Source: Hyphomicrobiales bacterium
GTDB lineage: Bacteria > Pseudomonadota > Alphaproteobacteria > Rhizobiales > Rhizobiaceae
Reading direction: 5' to 3'
DNA: 38,329 bases
Assembly: GCA_900471605.1 (NCBI GenBank)
Contig: UCEY01000033.1
Location: 1-38,329 of the forward strand
The notes under the pieces were generated by a model that saw nothing but the letters and a program-made list of their open reading frames with translations, searched no databases and was not told where the DNA came from. This document shows positions 15,856 through 22,869 of this stretch, one piece after another; positions within the stretch are counted from its first letter, which is position 1; each line of letters starts with the position of its first letter. The translations under genes and the position numbers were made by a program.

Positions 15856-16089
15856 ATGATACGCAAGGGTGCAAATGTGCAGTTGACGGAGCGTCACGAA
15901 GAATTTCTCGCGCTTATTAATATGATCGAATATACGGTAGGCGCGGCGGCATCTCTTGCCGCCGAGTCCGCCGCCAAACATCTGGATATTGCCCGAAAGA
16001 CGTTGCTGACGGAGCTACAGAGCGAACTCACAAGCATTCTTTCGACAGAAGAGATTTCTCAGCTGGCAACTCGCGCGGGTCACTGCTGA
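15856..16089 (+). CDS. 77-residue helical protein beside the YcaO-TfuA genes
   Basis: The product is MIRKGANVQLTERHEEFLAL..., predicted to be almost wholly helical (AASLAAESAAKHLDIARKTLL then TELQSELTSILSTEEISQLA) and ending ATRAGHC with its only cysteine as the last residue. GGGGAT lies 7 nt before the ATG. It is 110 nt beyond tfuA with its own likely promoter. No family was recognised. A helical leader with a short tail is the shape of some RiPP precursors, so it is a second candidate substrate, but an unrelated small protein is equally possible. Confidence 0.55.
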   Translation: MIRKGANVQLTERHEEFLALINMIEYTVGAAASLAAESAAKHLDIARKTLLTELQSELTSILSTEEISQLATRAGHC

Positions 16090-16166
16090 TCATAAACCTG
16101 ATTAAGCGCCGAGGGCCAACCGCCCTAAGCTTTGGCCTGCGGGAGCTCGTCCAGGTCCGCCCAAGC

Positions 16167-17063
16167 TCAGGCTGGGAGAGCAAGCTTCGCCCGGCATATC
16201 TGTTCGACAAGTTCCTGTAGAACTTTGATCCGCTCGACGATCCAGCCGAGCTCTTCGGTCGTAATCGTGTAGTGCGGCGAGTAACGTGAATCCACATAAG
16301 CGCGGTCGAGCCGCTCAAAGCTGCGCCGTGCGAACTTCGTATGGCGGGGCCAGGCGGAAATGAGGCGTGGATCTATACCCTCCGCTGCCGACCGGAGCAT
16401 TTTCAGACGGTGGGACTTTGGGCTGTAGAGCGTCAGAACAAGCAGAACGCAATGATAAGCCTCCTCCGTTGCTTGATGGAGCATGAAGGCTCCGTGGCGC
16501 CAGATTCCATCTTGCAGCATAAGCTGCGCTCCGCGAAAGGCTTCCGCCGAAAGCTGATACCACTGATCGTAATAGCCCTGTGCCTCCGCCCTCGCCTCCT
16601 CGTCACTTAGGGCCTTTGGCCGTGCCAGCGGGTGGCCGCTTTCCTCGTAAAGGACAATTCCGTCACGCGCGATATCGACAAAAAACGGCTTGCCCCGGGA
16701 AAGCTTGTCGTTGACGTCCTGAAGACTGTGGACGATGAAATTGACCGGCGTCTTGATCCGGTCGGTAATCGTGATCTCTCGCAGGAGATGTTCGGAAACG
16801 TGATGCCAAACCTCGTGTTCCTCACTCCAGGTCTCGATATTGACCACAACCAACAGATCGTAATCCGACCGGTAACCGCTGCTGCGATCCTCGACCCAGT
16901 CGCCCCGCGCATAGGAGCCGAACAGAATGACCTTGAGGATACGCCCAGGCTTTTGCTTGCCCGCCTGAGCCTGCTCAAACTCTTCGAAAACGATCTTGAC
17001 GGCGCGTGAAAGCTCGGCGCGTTTCCGTTCCGGTAGATGTTCGAGATGATCCAAAAGCGACAA
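16167..17063 (-). CDS. Nucleotidyltransferase-HEPN fusion protein (MNT-HEPN type)
   Basis: This is a 298-residue protein. The N-terminal half is a minimal nucleotidyltransferase domain: GSYARGDW at 49-56 and SDYDLLV at 66-72, giving the catalytic aspartates. The C-terminal half is a HEPN domain (EAFRGAQLMLQDGIWRHGAFMLHQATEEAYHCVLL from about 174) followed by RAYVDSRYSPHY. HEPN toxins are RNases, and MNT partners neutralise them by AMPylation; here both halves are in one chain, a form common in proteobacteria. The start is TTG at 17063 with GGGG 7 nt upstream. It is transcribed against its neighbours. Confidence 0.83.
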   Translation of the reverse strand: MSLLDHLEHLPERKRAELSRAVKIVFEEFEQAQAGKQKPGRILKVILFGSYARGDWVEDRSSGYRSDYDLLVVVNIETWSEEHEVWHHVSEHLLREITITDRIKTPVNFIVHSLQDVNDKLSRGKPFFVDIARDGIVLYEESGHPLARPKALSDEEARAEAQGYYDQWYQLSAEAFRGAQLMLQDGIWRHGAFMLHQATEEAYHCVLLVLTLYSPKSHRLKMLRSAAEGIDPRLISAWPRHTKFARRSFERLDRAYVDSRYSPHYTITTEELGWIVERIKVLQELVEQICRAKLALPA

Positions 17064-17309
17064 TCTTCAACCCCGACTTTCATGGCAGCCTCTGACACTG
17101 CCTACCAGATCCATCTGAACTGTACATCCTGTAAGTGAATGCTCGCGTCCTGCCGGTTCGCCGACAATGTTACTCGAGCGTTCATTAGTCCCGCACCTGC
17201 GTTACTGGAACGGGTATTTTCACGCGGTGCGTGTGTACCAGTTGCTGGCAAAGGCTCCGCAACGGTTGATCACATTTCACATATATACTCGTCCAGATAG
17301 AATTTTAAT

Positions 17310-17340
17310 TTGACAGATTTATGACGGTCTGTCATGACTT
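17310..17340. promoter_or_regulatory. Inverted repeat upstream of the DegT operon
   Basis: TGACAGA (17311-17317), 10 nt, TCTGTCA (17328-17334) is a perfect 7-bp inverted repeat. It overlaps TTGACA, a good -35, though no strong -10 follows at 17-18 bp. ATGAC recurs at 17321 and 17334. An operator with the same 7-10-7 geometry lies upstream of the ABC operon at 32326. The rest of the 17064-17423 gap, which separates this operon from the minus-strand nucleotidyltransferase gene, holds no supported gene. Confidence 0.5.
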
Positions 17341-17423
17341 GGCTACTCACGCACAACTGAAGCGAAAGACATGCGAGAACTCTCGCGGCAAGGATGCATT
17401 CCCATAACCATTGAAATGGAGAT

Positions 17424-18716
17424 ATGCAGGTGCAAAATGTTCCAGACGTATCAAGTATTTCACCAGCTCTTCCGCATTTCGTTGCGGCGCACTCGGAGCT
17501 TGCGATCAAGGGCGGTCCGGCCGTCGTCAGGGAAGGTGCGGTAACGAGCTGGCCCGCAGCAAACCCAAGGCACATGGCACCCTTGAGGGTTGTCGTCGAG
17601 AGCGGCCGGTACCACCGGGTCAATCATCCGATTGTGACAGCTCTCGAGCATAGCGTCTCTACCTTCGCTTGTGGACGGGAGACCCGTGCCGTCGGTAGCG
17701 GGACGGCCGCGATCCATATTGCACTGGACTACTTCAGGTCGCGAGGGAACCAGGTCGTGACCGCGGCGCTGAATTGGCCGGGCGCCGTAGGTCCGATTGC
17801 GATCGCTGGCCTTGAGCCCGTCTTCGTGGACGTGGAGCTCGGGACTGCGTCGCTTGACCCGGATCTGGCGATTGAGGCAATCAATCCGGCAACGGGTGCA
17901 GTGCTGATCACGCACCTGTTCGGCGGCAACATCCGGTGCCCCCGCCTGCGGCAAAAGGGCAGAGCAAACGGCTCTGCGCTCCTCGATGACGTCTGCCAAT
18001 CCATCGGCGCCCTGCAGCGCATCGACAATGGCCGGCTTCTCGACAGCGACGCGTTGATGCTTTCTGGAAATGGCGCCAAACATCTGGGGGCTGGAGAACT
18101 CGGATTTGTCGTTACTGACCATTCCGGTCTGATCGACCATGTCGACAGGGTGTCGCTGACGAGCTCGTCGCGCAACGGCGAACGGGTATTTTCACCGGAT
18201 ACGCTGGGCTTCAACTACAGGCCAAACGTTTTCTCAGCATCGCTTGCCCGCTCCCGCCTGGCAGGAATGGACGAACAGTTGTCTGCTCGGCGCAGGAATG
18301 CCGCCTTCCTCTGGCCGAAGCTGCGCGAGTGTAGCGGCCTTGTCCCTCTTTTCGATACCACCGACGGCTCGCACTCTTTCCTGAACTTCCCGCTTCGGCT
18401 CGACCTCGAGGCATTGGACATGCCCCACGGCCCGGCTGCTCGTGACGTTATCGTCGAGGCCCTTCGCGCCGAAGGCGTTCCCGTCTGGGTCTGGTTGACC
18501 AAGCCGGTGTTTGACTACCTGCCGGCCTTCAGAGGCAAATGGTCGGCAGCGGAATTTCCAAATACGGTAACTCTGCTGGACACAATGTTCTACGTTTCCG
18601 AGATCGCACCCCCGAACGGTCTCGGGCTCATGCAGGCCTATGCTGACGCCTTCAGGAAGGTCTGGGCTGCCATGCCTGAGCTTCGCGCCGATATTCGCCA
18701 AAGAGCCGCCGAGTGA
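17424..18716 (+). CDS. DegT/DnrJ/EryC1/StrS family PLP aminotransferase
   Basis: This is a 430-residue PLP enzyme of the sugar-aminotransferase family, which transaminates keto-sugars or cyclitols for antibiotics and polysaccharides. Landmarks are GSGTAAIHIAL (91-101, phosphate binding), LLDDVCQSIGA (187-197, Asp near the PLP ring) and SGNGAKHLGAGELG (214-227) with the Schiff-base Lys219. The C-terminal EALRAEGVPVWVWLTKPVF is typical of the family. The ATG at 17424 has GGAG only 2 nt away, so the start is uncertain, but the N-terminal ELAIKGGPAVV belongs to the family. It heads an operon of five or six genes. Confidence 0.9.
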   Translation: MQVQNVPDVSSISPALPHFVAAHSELAIKGGPAVVREGAVTSWPAANPRHMAPLRVVVESGRYHRVNHPIVTALEHSVSTFACGRETRAVGSGTAAIHIALDYFRSRGNQVVTAALNWPGAVGPIAIAGLEPVFVDVELGTASLDPDLAIEAINPATGAVLITHLFGGNIRCPRLRQKGRANGSALLDDVCQSIGALQRIDNGRLLDSDALMLSGNGAKHLGAGELGFVVTDHSGLIDHVDRVSLTSSSRNGERVFSPDTLGFNYRPNVFSASLARSRLAGMDEQLSARRRNAAFLWPKLRECSGLVPLFDTTDGSHSFLNFPLRLDLEALDMPHGPAARDVIVEALRAEGVPVWVWLTKPVFDYLPAFRGKWSAAEFPNTVTLLDTMFYVSEIAPPNGLGLMQAYADAFRKVWAAMPELRADIRQRAAE

Positions 18717-18728
18717 CGGGAGGAGGTT

Positions 18729-19457
18729 ATGCGTTCTCAGATCGAGGGGTTCACATATTACGGCATCGATGCGGTGGTAAAATTTGGCGGCAGCCTGACG
18801 CGGGATCTCGCCGCGACGAAGCTGCTGATCGAGGGCATCGCCGCCTGCGCGCAGCTGGGGCACCGCCTGATGGTGATCCCGGGCGGCGGCCGTCCTGACA
18901 AGGCGATCGAGGAGATCGACCGTGAACAGCCGCTTGCCCCCGAAACCGCCCATCGCGCAACCGCGATGGCGCAGGACCAGACGGGGTTGATCCTCTGTGA
19001 CCGCGGCTTTTCAGGAAAACTTCGGCCTTGCGAGACGTTACGAGAGTGCGGTATCGCTCTCGACGACGGGTTGGTTCCAGTGATCCTGCCGGCCAGGCTG
19101 CTAGCTGATCTCGACCCGGTTGAGATGACATGGGATGTGACCTCGGATGCTATCGCCGCGTGGTTCGCGTGGCTGGTCGACGCGCCGCGGATCGGGATCC
19201 TCACAGACGTCGACGGCGTCTACAAACCAGGCTCTGTCGGCATTAAAAGCGAATTGATTGCCAACATCTCGGCGGCAGACCTTCTTGCCATGGGTCACAC
19301 CTCGGTCGACCGATGTGCCGCTGCATGGATCAGCAGCAGGGATCTGGAAGCCGCTGTCATCAACGGGCGGCACCCCGAGAGGCTCCGGCAGTGGCTTCAG
19401 GGAGAGGCTTTCGTCGGGACCCGCGTATCAAACGGCGCCCATCGCGAGGGCAATTGA
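18729..19457 (+). CDS. Amino acid kinase-fold kinase, MfnE-like
   Basis: This is a 242-residue kinase. VVKFGGSL with Lys18, VIPGGGRPD (49-57) and WDVTSDAIAAW...ILTDVDGVY (about 138-168) define the amino-acid-kinase fold. The HRATAMAQDQ segment and the VINGRHPERLRQWLQGE..GT ending match the MfnE/uridylate-kinase-like group; MfnE phosphorylates an aminomethylfuran phosphate in methanofuran synthesis. Other members act on isopentenyl phosphate or bind molybdate, so the substrate here is open. GGAGGAGG precedes the ATG, and the gap from the DegT gene is 12 nt. Together they suggest an aminated, then phosphorylated, small molecule. Confidence 0.85.
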   Translation: MRSQIEGFTYYGIDAVVKFGGSLTRDLAATKLLIEGIAACAQLGHRLMVIPGGGRPDKAIEEIDREQPLAPETAHRATAMAQDQTGLILCDRGFSGKLRPCETLRECGIALDDGLVPVILPARLLADLDPVEMTWDVTSDAIAAWFAWLVDAPRIGILTDVDGVYKPGSVGIKSELIANISAADLLAMGHTSVDRCAAAWISSRDLEAAVINGRHPERLRQWLQGEAFVGTRVSNGAHREGN

Positions 19458-19460
19458 ACA

Positions 19461-20300
19461 ATGTCTGATGATCCCCTGCAGGCGGCCACCGTTTACGGCC
19501 CGGAAGTTATCGTTTCCGGATTGGTGCCGTCTCTCGACGCCTTTATCGTTGCGTCAACCGGGCTCGAGGTGACACGACGGTTTCTCGCGGTGCACGATGC
19601 GGCTTCCATAACGGAGTTCTATAGTCTTACGGGATCGACATCCGGACGTCACTGGCCTCTCGTGGTTGATCTGTTTGAGGCACGCGCGTGCTTTGTGTCG
19701 ATCTGGAGAGGCGTCGCGGCGCTACCGCGTCTGCAGGCGCTCAAGGGTGCAACGCAACCGTGTTTTGCCGAACCGGGCACCGTCCGGGCCGGCTTCTGGT
19801 GCGATAACCCGGTCGCCAATCTGCTGCATGTCAGCGACAACGATGAGATTGCGCGTGAAGAGCTCCGAATTCTTGAGAGCCGGTTGGTTGGCGACACTGT
19901 TCCCGGCTCAGTCGACGAACGTCTACGTCTTGCCGAGCAGCCGCTGAATTCTGGTCTCTACCACTTTGCGAACGCGATCAGCAGTTACGCCGAGGCTGGA
20001 TTGCCGCTGGCGCAAATGGAGCGTGACCGTGATGCAGCCAAAACCGCTGCGATTTTGCTCAATTACCTTCTCGATTTGTCCGAATCCGTATCGCGTCCCC
20101 TCCAGCGCCTGACCTACGCGTTTTTGGCAGGTGACAGTGACTTCGTCAGAAACAACATTTCCCACCTCGGCGAGATCTCCGCCTGGCAAAGGCTGATGAT
20201 AGACAGCGCAATGCACTCCAACCCGCTTTGGATGGAAAAGATCAGCACTTCGCCCGCGTTCCTTTCGCAGCGAGAAAACCGGAACCGGAGGGCCGGATGA
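19461..20300 (+). CDS. Protein with nucleoside-diphosphate-kinase-like domain and extra C-terminal domain
   Basis: This is a 279-residue protein. Residues 24-145 follow the nucleoside diphosphate kinase pattern. The late motif LKGATQP..AEPGTVRA...NLLHVSDNDEIAREEL (95-135) is clear, with His123 at the place of the phosphorylated histidine (family form N-x-x-H-G-S-D-S). The early Lys-Pro-Asp motif is replaced by VPSLDAFIV. Normal NDKs are about 140 residues, so residues 150-279 are an added helical domain (QMERDRDAAKTAAILLNYLLDL) that I do not recognise. A phosphotransfer or nucleotide-binding role in the pathway is inferred. It is 3 nt after the kinase gene. Confidence 0.72.
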   Translation: MSDDPLQAATVYGPEVIVSGLVPSLDAFIVASTGLEVTRRFLAVHDAASITEFYSLTGSTSGRHWPLVVDLFEARACFVSIWRGVAALPRLQALKGATQPCFAEPGTVRAGFWCDNPVANLLHVSDNDEIAREELRILESRLVGDTVPGSVDERLRLAEQPLNSGLYHFANAISSYAEAGLPLAQMERDRDAAKTAAILLNYLLDLSESVSRPLQRLTYAFLAGDSDFVRNNISHLGEISAWQRLMIDSAMHSNPLWMEKISTSPAFLSQRENRNRRAG

Positions 20301-20911
20301 CACTTTCGCGGTTTCAATCCGAGGTGATTTCAGTCCTTGCTGCCAACCGCAGTCCGCGGAGTTTCTTCGCCGGTTCAGCGATCCTCGCCGGGCATCTGGG
20401 GCGGCGCGTTGGCGATATCGACATTCATTGCGTTTCCGAACCCGATTACCTCTCATCGATGGAAATGGATCTCGCGACCCTTGAACAGCACGCTATCGCG
20501 GCCAGACCTCTGTCGCGGCAGGAGATGGAAACCGAGATGACAATTGTCCGGGATGGCGAGACCACAGCCATCAACTGGGTAATGAGCGGAGAGCCGCGCA
20601 TTTGCGCCCCGATCGCCGACCTGAAGTTCGGTTGGCGCATCTCGCTTGCAGACGCCCTGCTTGAAAAGCTGTTGATGGCCAACGGGGGCGATGAGATCAA
20701 GCATTACGATGATCTGGCAGATTGTGCCAGCGCCGGGCTGTTTTCCTTTGATCTTGTTCTGATCGCCGCAGCTTCCAACCGCTCAGTCCGCCTCGTCGAT
20801 GCTGCCGACACAATTTTGGCCGCGCTCAGCCGCTCCAGGAACCTCAACGCTGCCGCGGCATCGGAAATCGTCGCCGCAAGATATCATTTCATGCGGGTAA
20901 GCAATGTCTAA
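20297..20911 (+). CDS. Nucleotidyltransferase-fold protein
   Basis: This is a 204-residue protein. FFAGSAILAGHLGRRVGDIDIHCV (near 23-46) resembles the G-[GS]...hR-x-x-D-[IL]-D core of nucleotidyltransferases such as the AbiEii group, with Asp40 and Asp42 as probable metal ligands and a third acidic residue likely in TAINWVMSG. The later KFGWRISLADALLEKLLM and KHYDDLADCA also fit that group. It starts by ATGA overlap with the NDK-like gene. Within this operon it may transfer a nucleotide to the product, or it may be an unrelated toxin-like protein; the tight coupling favours the former. Confidence 0.7.
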   Translation: MTLSRFQSEVISVLAANRSPRSFFAGSAILAGHLGRRVGDIDIHCVSEPDYLSSMEMDLATLEQHAIAARPLSRQEMETEMTIVRDGETTAINWVMSGEPRICAPIADLKFGWRISLADALLEKLLMANGGDEIKHYDDLADCASAGLFSFDLVLIAAASNRSVRLVDAADTILAALSRSRNLNAAAASEIVAARYHFMRVSNV

Positions 20912-21998
20912 CAATTCCCACCAAGGAACGCGCGTGGGTTGGCTGGGGGCCGGATTTGGGTCGCTGTCGGCCATTCTCAGCGGTGCAACGGTTCTTGCCG
21001 CCAAACAGGCATCGCAGGAGATCGATGGCTTGCTCCTGGCAGAGTGGCGCATTGTCATCGGGCTTGCGTGCCTCGGACCTCTGGCCGTTTGGTCATGTCG
21101 GGACGTGCCACCACGCCTTCGCGCCATGATTATCACAGTCGGCGCCTTTATCTGCGGCTTGACGCCTTGGTTGATCATGGAGGGCCTCATCCGGACTGAT
21201 GCCGTAACCACAGCGATTGTGCTTTGCTTCACGCCTGTGCTCACGGTCATCATTGCCAGGCTGCTCGGCCGGGAACGCGGTTCCTTCTCGCGCTCGTTGG
21301 GGGCCGCGACGGCTTTTGCCGGCCTTTGTCTGTGTATCTTCTCAACAGATTCCCTGCAGGGCAATGGGAGCGCAGACCGGGTGATGGGCATCGGAATGCT
21401 GACCGTCGCCGCGTGCTCCAGCGCCCTCTATAATGTCCTGGCCCGGCCGATGGTCAGTGGTGCCGGCGCTCTTGCGACGACCGTCCTAACGTTGCTTGGC
21501 GGCGCGATCATGCTCTCGATCATCATACTCCTCCGCAGCCACCACGCGTGGCCAGCAGACCCGTCAATGGCAACGTGGATACTTGTACTCTTCGTCGGCG
21601 CTGGCGGCGCGGTGCAATCGCTCCTATGGCTTCTGGCGATGCGTTACGCCGAAGCTGGTAAAATCGCGGTCCTTGTGACGTTGAGCCCCCTGTCCACCCA
21701 AACTCTCGAAGTTTGGCTTTTCGGTCGTGCAATCTCCTGGATCACGCTGGTGGGCAGTGCCACGATCATCATCGGCTCATGCTTGGCCTTGCAATCGAAC
21801 AATTCACCACTCCGTCCACGACACTCTCATCAGGGCGGCCGGCAGATGCGAGCTGCGAGCCGTACGGGCTTCGATAAATTCCCGCCGGCGCCGGCGGCTT
21901 ATTCACGAGTCGTGTTATCGAGGCTATATCATCGTTCGATCGAGTCGCGTGACAGGCGAGGAACTCGACTTACATCAGATTCACGTGGTCATAGATGA
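20904..21998 (+). CDS. EamA/DMT family transporter with extended C-terminus
   Basis: This is a 364-residue ORF. Residues 10-295 are a complete ten-helix drug/metabolite transporter with two EamA repeats (GSLSAILSGATVLAAKQAS...; LWLLAMRYAEAGKIAVLVTLSPL near the end). Such proteins often export metabolites, and this one ends the biosynthetic operon, overlapping the previous gene by 8 nt. The last 65 or so residues (from about PLRPRHSHQ) are arginine-rich and not membrane-like. They cross a 16-bp palindrome and an 11-bp palindrome and run into the start of the next gene, so the normal stop may have been lost. Confidence 0.85.
   Translation: MSNNSHQGTRVGWLGAGFGSLSAILSGATVLAAKQASQEIDGLLLAEWRIVIGLACLGPLAVWSCRDVPPRLRAMIITVGAFICGLTPWLIMEGLIRTDAVTTAIVLCFTPVLTVIIARLLGRERGSFSRSLGAATAFAGLCLCIFSTDSLQGNGSADRVMGIGMLTVAACSSALYNVLARPMVSGAGALATTVLTLLGGAIMLSIIILLRSHHAWPADPSMATWILVLFVGAGGAVQSLLWLLAMRYAEAGKIAVLVTLSPLSTQTLEVWLFGRAISWITLVGSATIIIGSCLALQSNNSPLRPRHSHQGGRQMRAASRTGFDKFPPAPAAYSRVVLSRLYHRSIESRDRRGTRLTSDSRGHR
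21882..21897. repeat. 16-bp GC palindrome between exporter and regulator
   Basis: The bases form a perfect self-complementary run of CCGCCGGC and GCCGGCGG. A second palindrome, CACGA-G-TCGTG, lies at 21904-21914, followed by CTATAT at 21924-21929 that could be a -10 for the MurR/RpiR gene. Both lie inside the odd tail of the exporter frame. Confidence 0.45.
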
Positions 21999-22834
21999 AC
22001 TCACAACGCAGCGTCTTGCCAATGATCAGGGCACATATGCCCCAGTTGCCGATGGCACTACGGCGCATCGGCAAATACATCGTCGAAAATCCGGAGCTGA
22101 TCGTCAAACAGACCGCTGACCAGGTTGCAACGCTATCGGGAAGCGGCAAGGCGAGTGTTGTCCGTTTCTGCCGGCTAATCGGTTTTGAAGGATTCCAGGA
22201 TTTCAAGTTTGCCCTCGCTGGAGAGCTCGCAACACGGCCGGTGCGGGCGCCAGACGCCTCTGCGCTCGCCAGCCGGCAGATTTCCGAGACGTTGCGAGGG
22301 ACGCTCTCCGCAGCGCTCCAGGACAACGTATCGCTCCTTGACTACGGCAACGTCGACACACTCGCAGTTCGTCTTGTCGACGCACGACGGGTCGATATCT
22401 ATGGGGCAGGGATGTCCGGGATATTGGCAACGCTGCTGGCAACTCGACTCCTCAGGCTGGGGATCATGGCATTCGCCTTCAGCGACCCGAAGATCGGCGC
22501 AGAACTTGCCCACGGGCTTGATGCCACGTCCGTTGCCATCGGTCTGTCCGAGACTGGAATTACCTCCGAGACGGTTCAGGCTCTGAAACGGGCTCGGAGC
22601 GCCGGCGTTTTCACAGCAGCAATCACCGCCAGACCAGATAGCCCGATCGTCGCCTCATCTGAAACGGTTCTTCTCGCAGCCGCCGCAGAATCGCCATTGA
22701 CGGGAGGCGCACTGACGGTGGCGTTCACCCAGCTCTTCGTGATCGAGGTGCTGGTCTCGGCTGTCGCTATCGAGATCGGCCGCAGGGAAGCCAAGCGCCC
22801 GCGGAAAGGGTCAGGTGAAAGGGATCGCCGCTAG
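21995..22834 (+). CDS. MurR/RpiR family transcriptional regulator
   Basis: This is a 279-residue regulator: an N-terminal HTH_6 domain (about 10-75: PMALRRIGKYIVENPELI, TADQVATLSGSGKASVVRFCRLIGFEGFQDFK) and a SIS sugar-phosphate-binding domain (about 125-255: YGAGMSGILATLLATRL and IGLSETGITSETVQAL). Such proteins sense phosphorylated sugars. Its ATG overlaps the exporter stop (ATGA), so it may be the last gene of the biosynthetic operon and control it, which would suit a sugar-phosphate precursor. The ribosome-binding site is weak. Confidence 0.9.
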   Translation: MNSQRSVLPMIRAHMPQLPMALRRIGKYIVENPELIVKQTADQVATLSGSGKASVVRFCRLIGFEGFQDFKFALAGELATRPVRAPDASALASRQISETLRGTLSAALQDNVSLLDYGNVDTLAVRLVDARRVDIYGAGMSGILATLLATRLLRLGIMAFAFSDPKIGAELAHGLDATSVAIGLSETGITSETVQALKRARSAGVFTAAITARPDSPIVASSETVLLAAAAESPLTGGALTVAFTQLFVIEVLVSAVAIEIGRREAKRPRKGSGERDRR

Positions 22835-22869
22835 TGTCTGGTGCATCAAACGTGCGCCAGTCCTCAATG

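Noticed and set aside
11309..15924. An 18-base near repeat, CTCGCGCTTATT-x-ATATG, at 11309 and 15907
   Set aside because: One mismatch in 18 bases is expected about once by chance in a window of this size; the second copy is simply coding sequence of the 77-residue protein.
22835..22869. TGGTGCA...TGCGCCA hairpin just after 22840 as a bidirectional terminator
   Set aside because: There is no T-run on either side, so it cannot be called a terminator.
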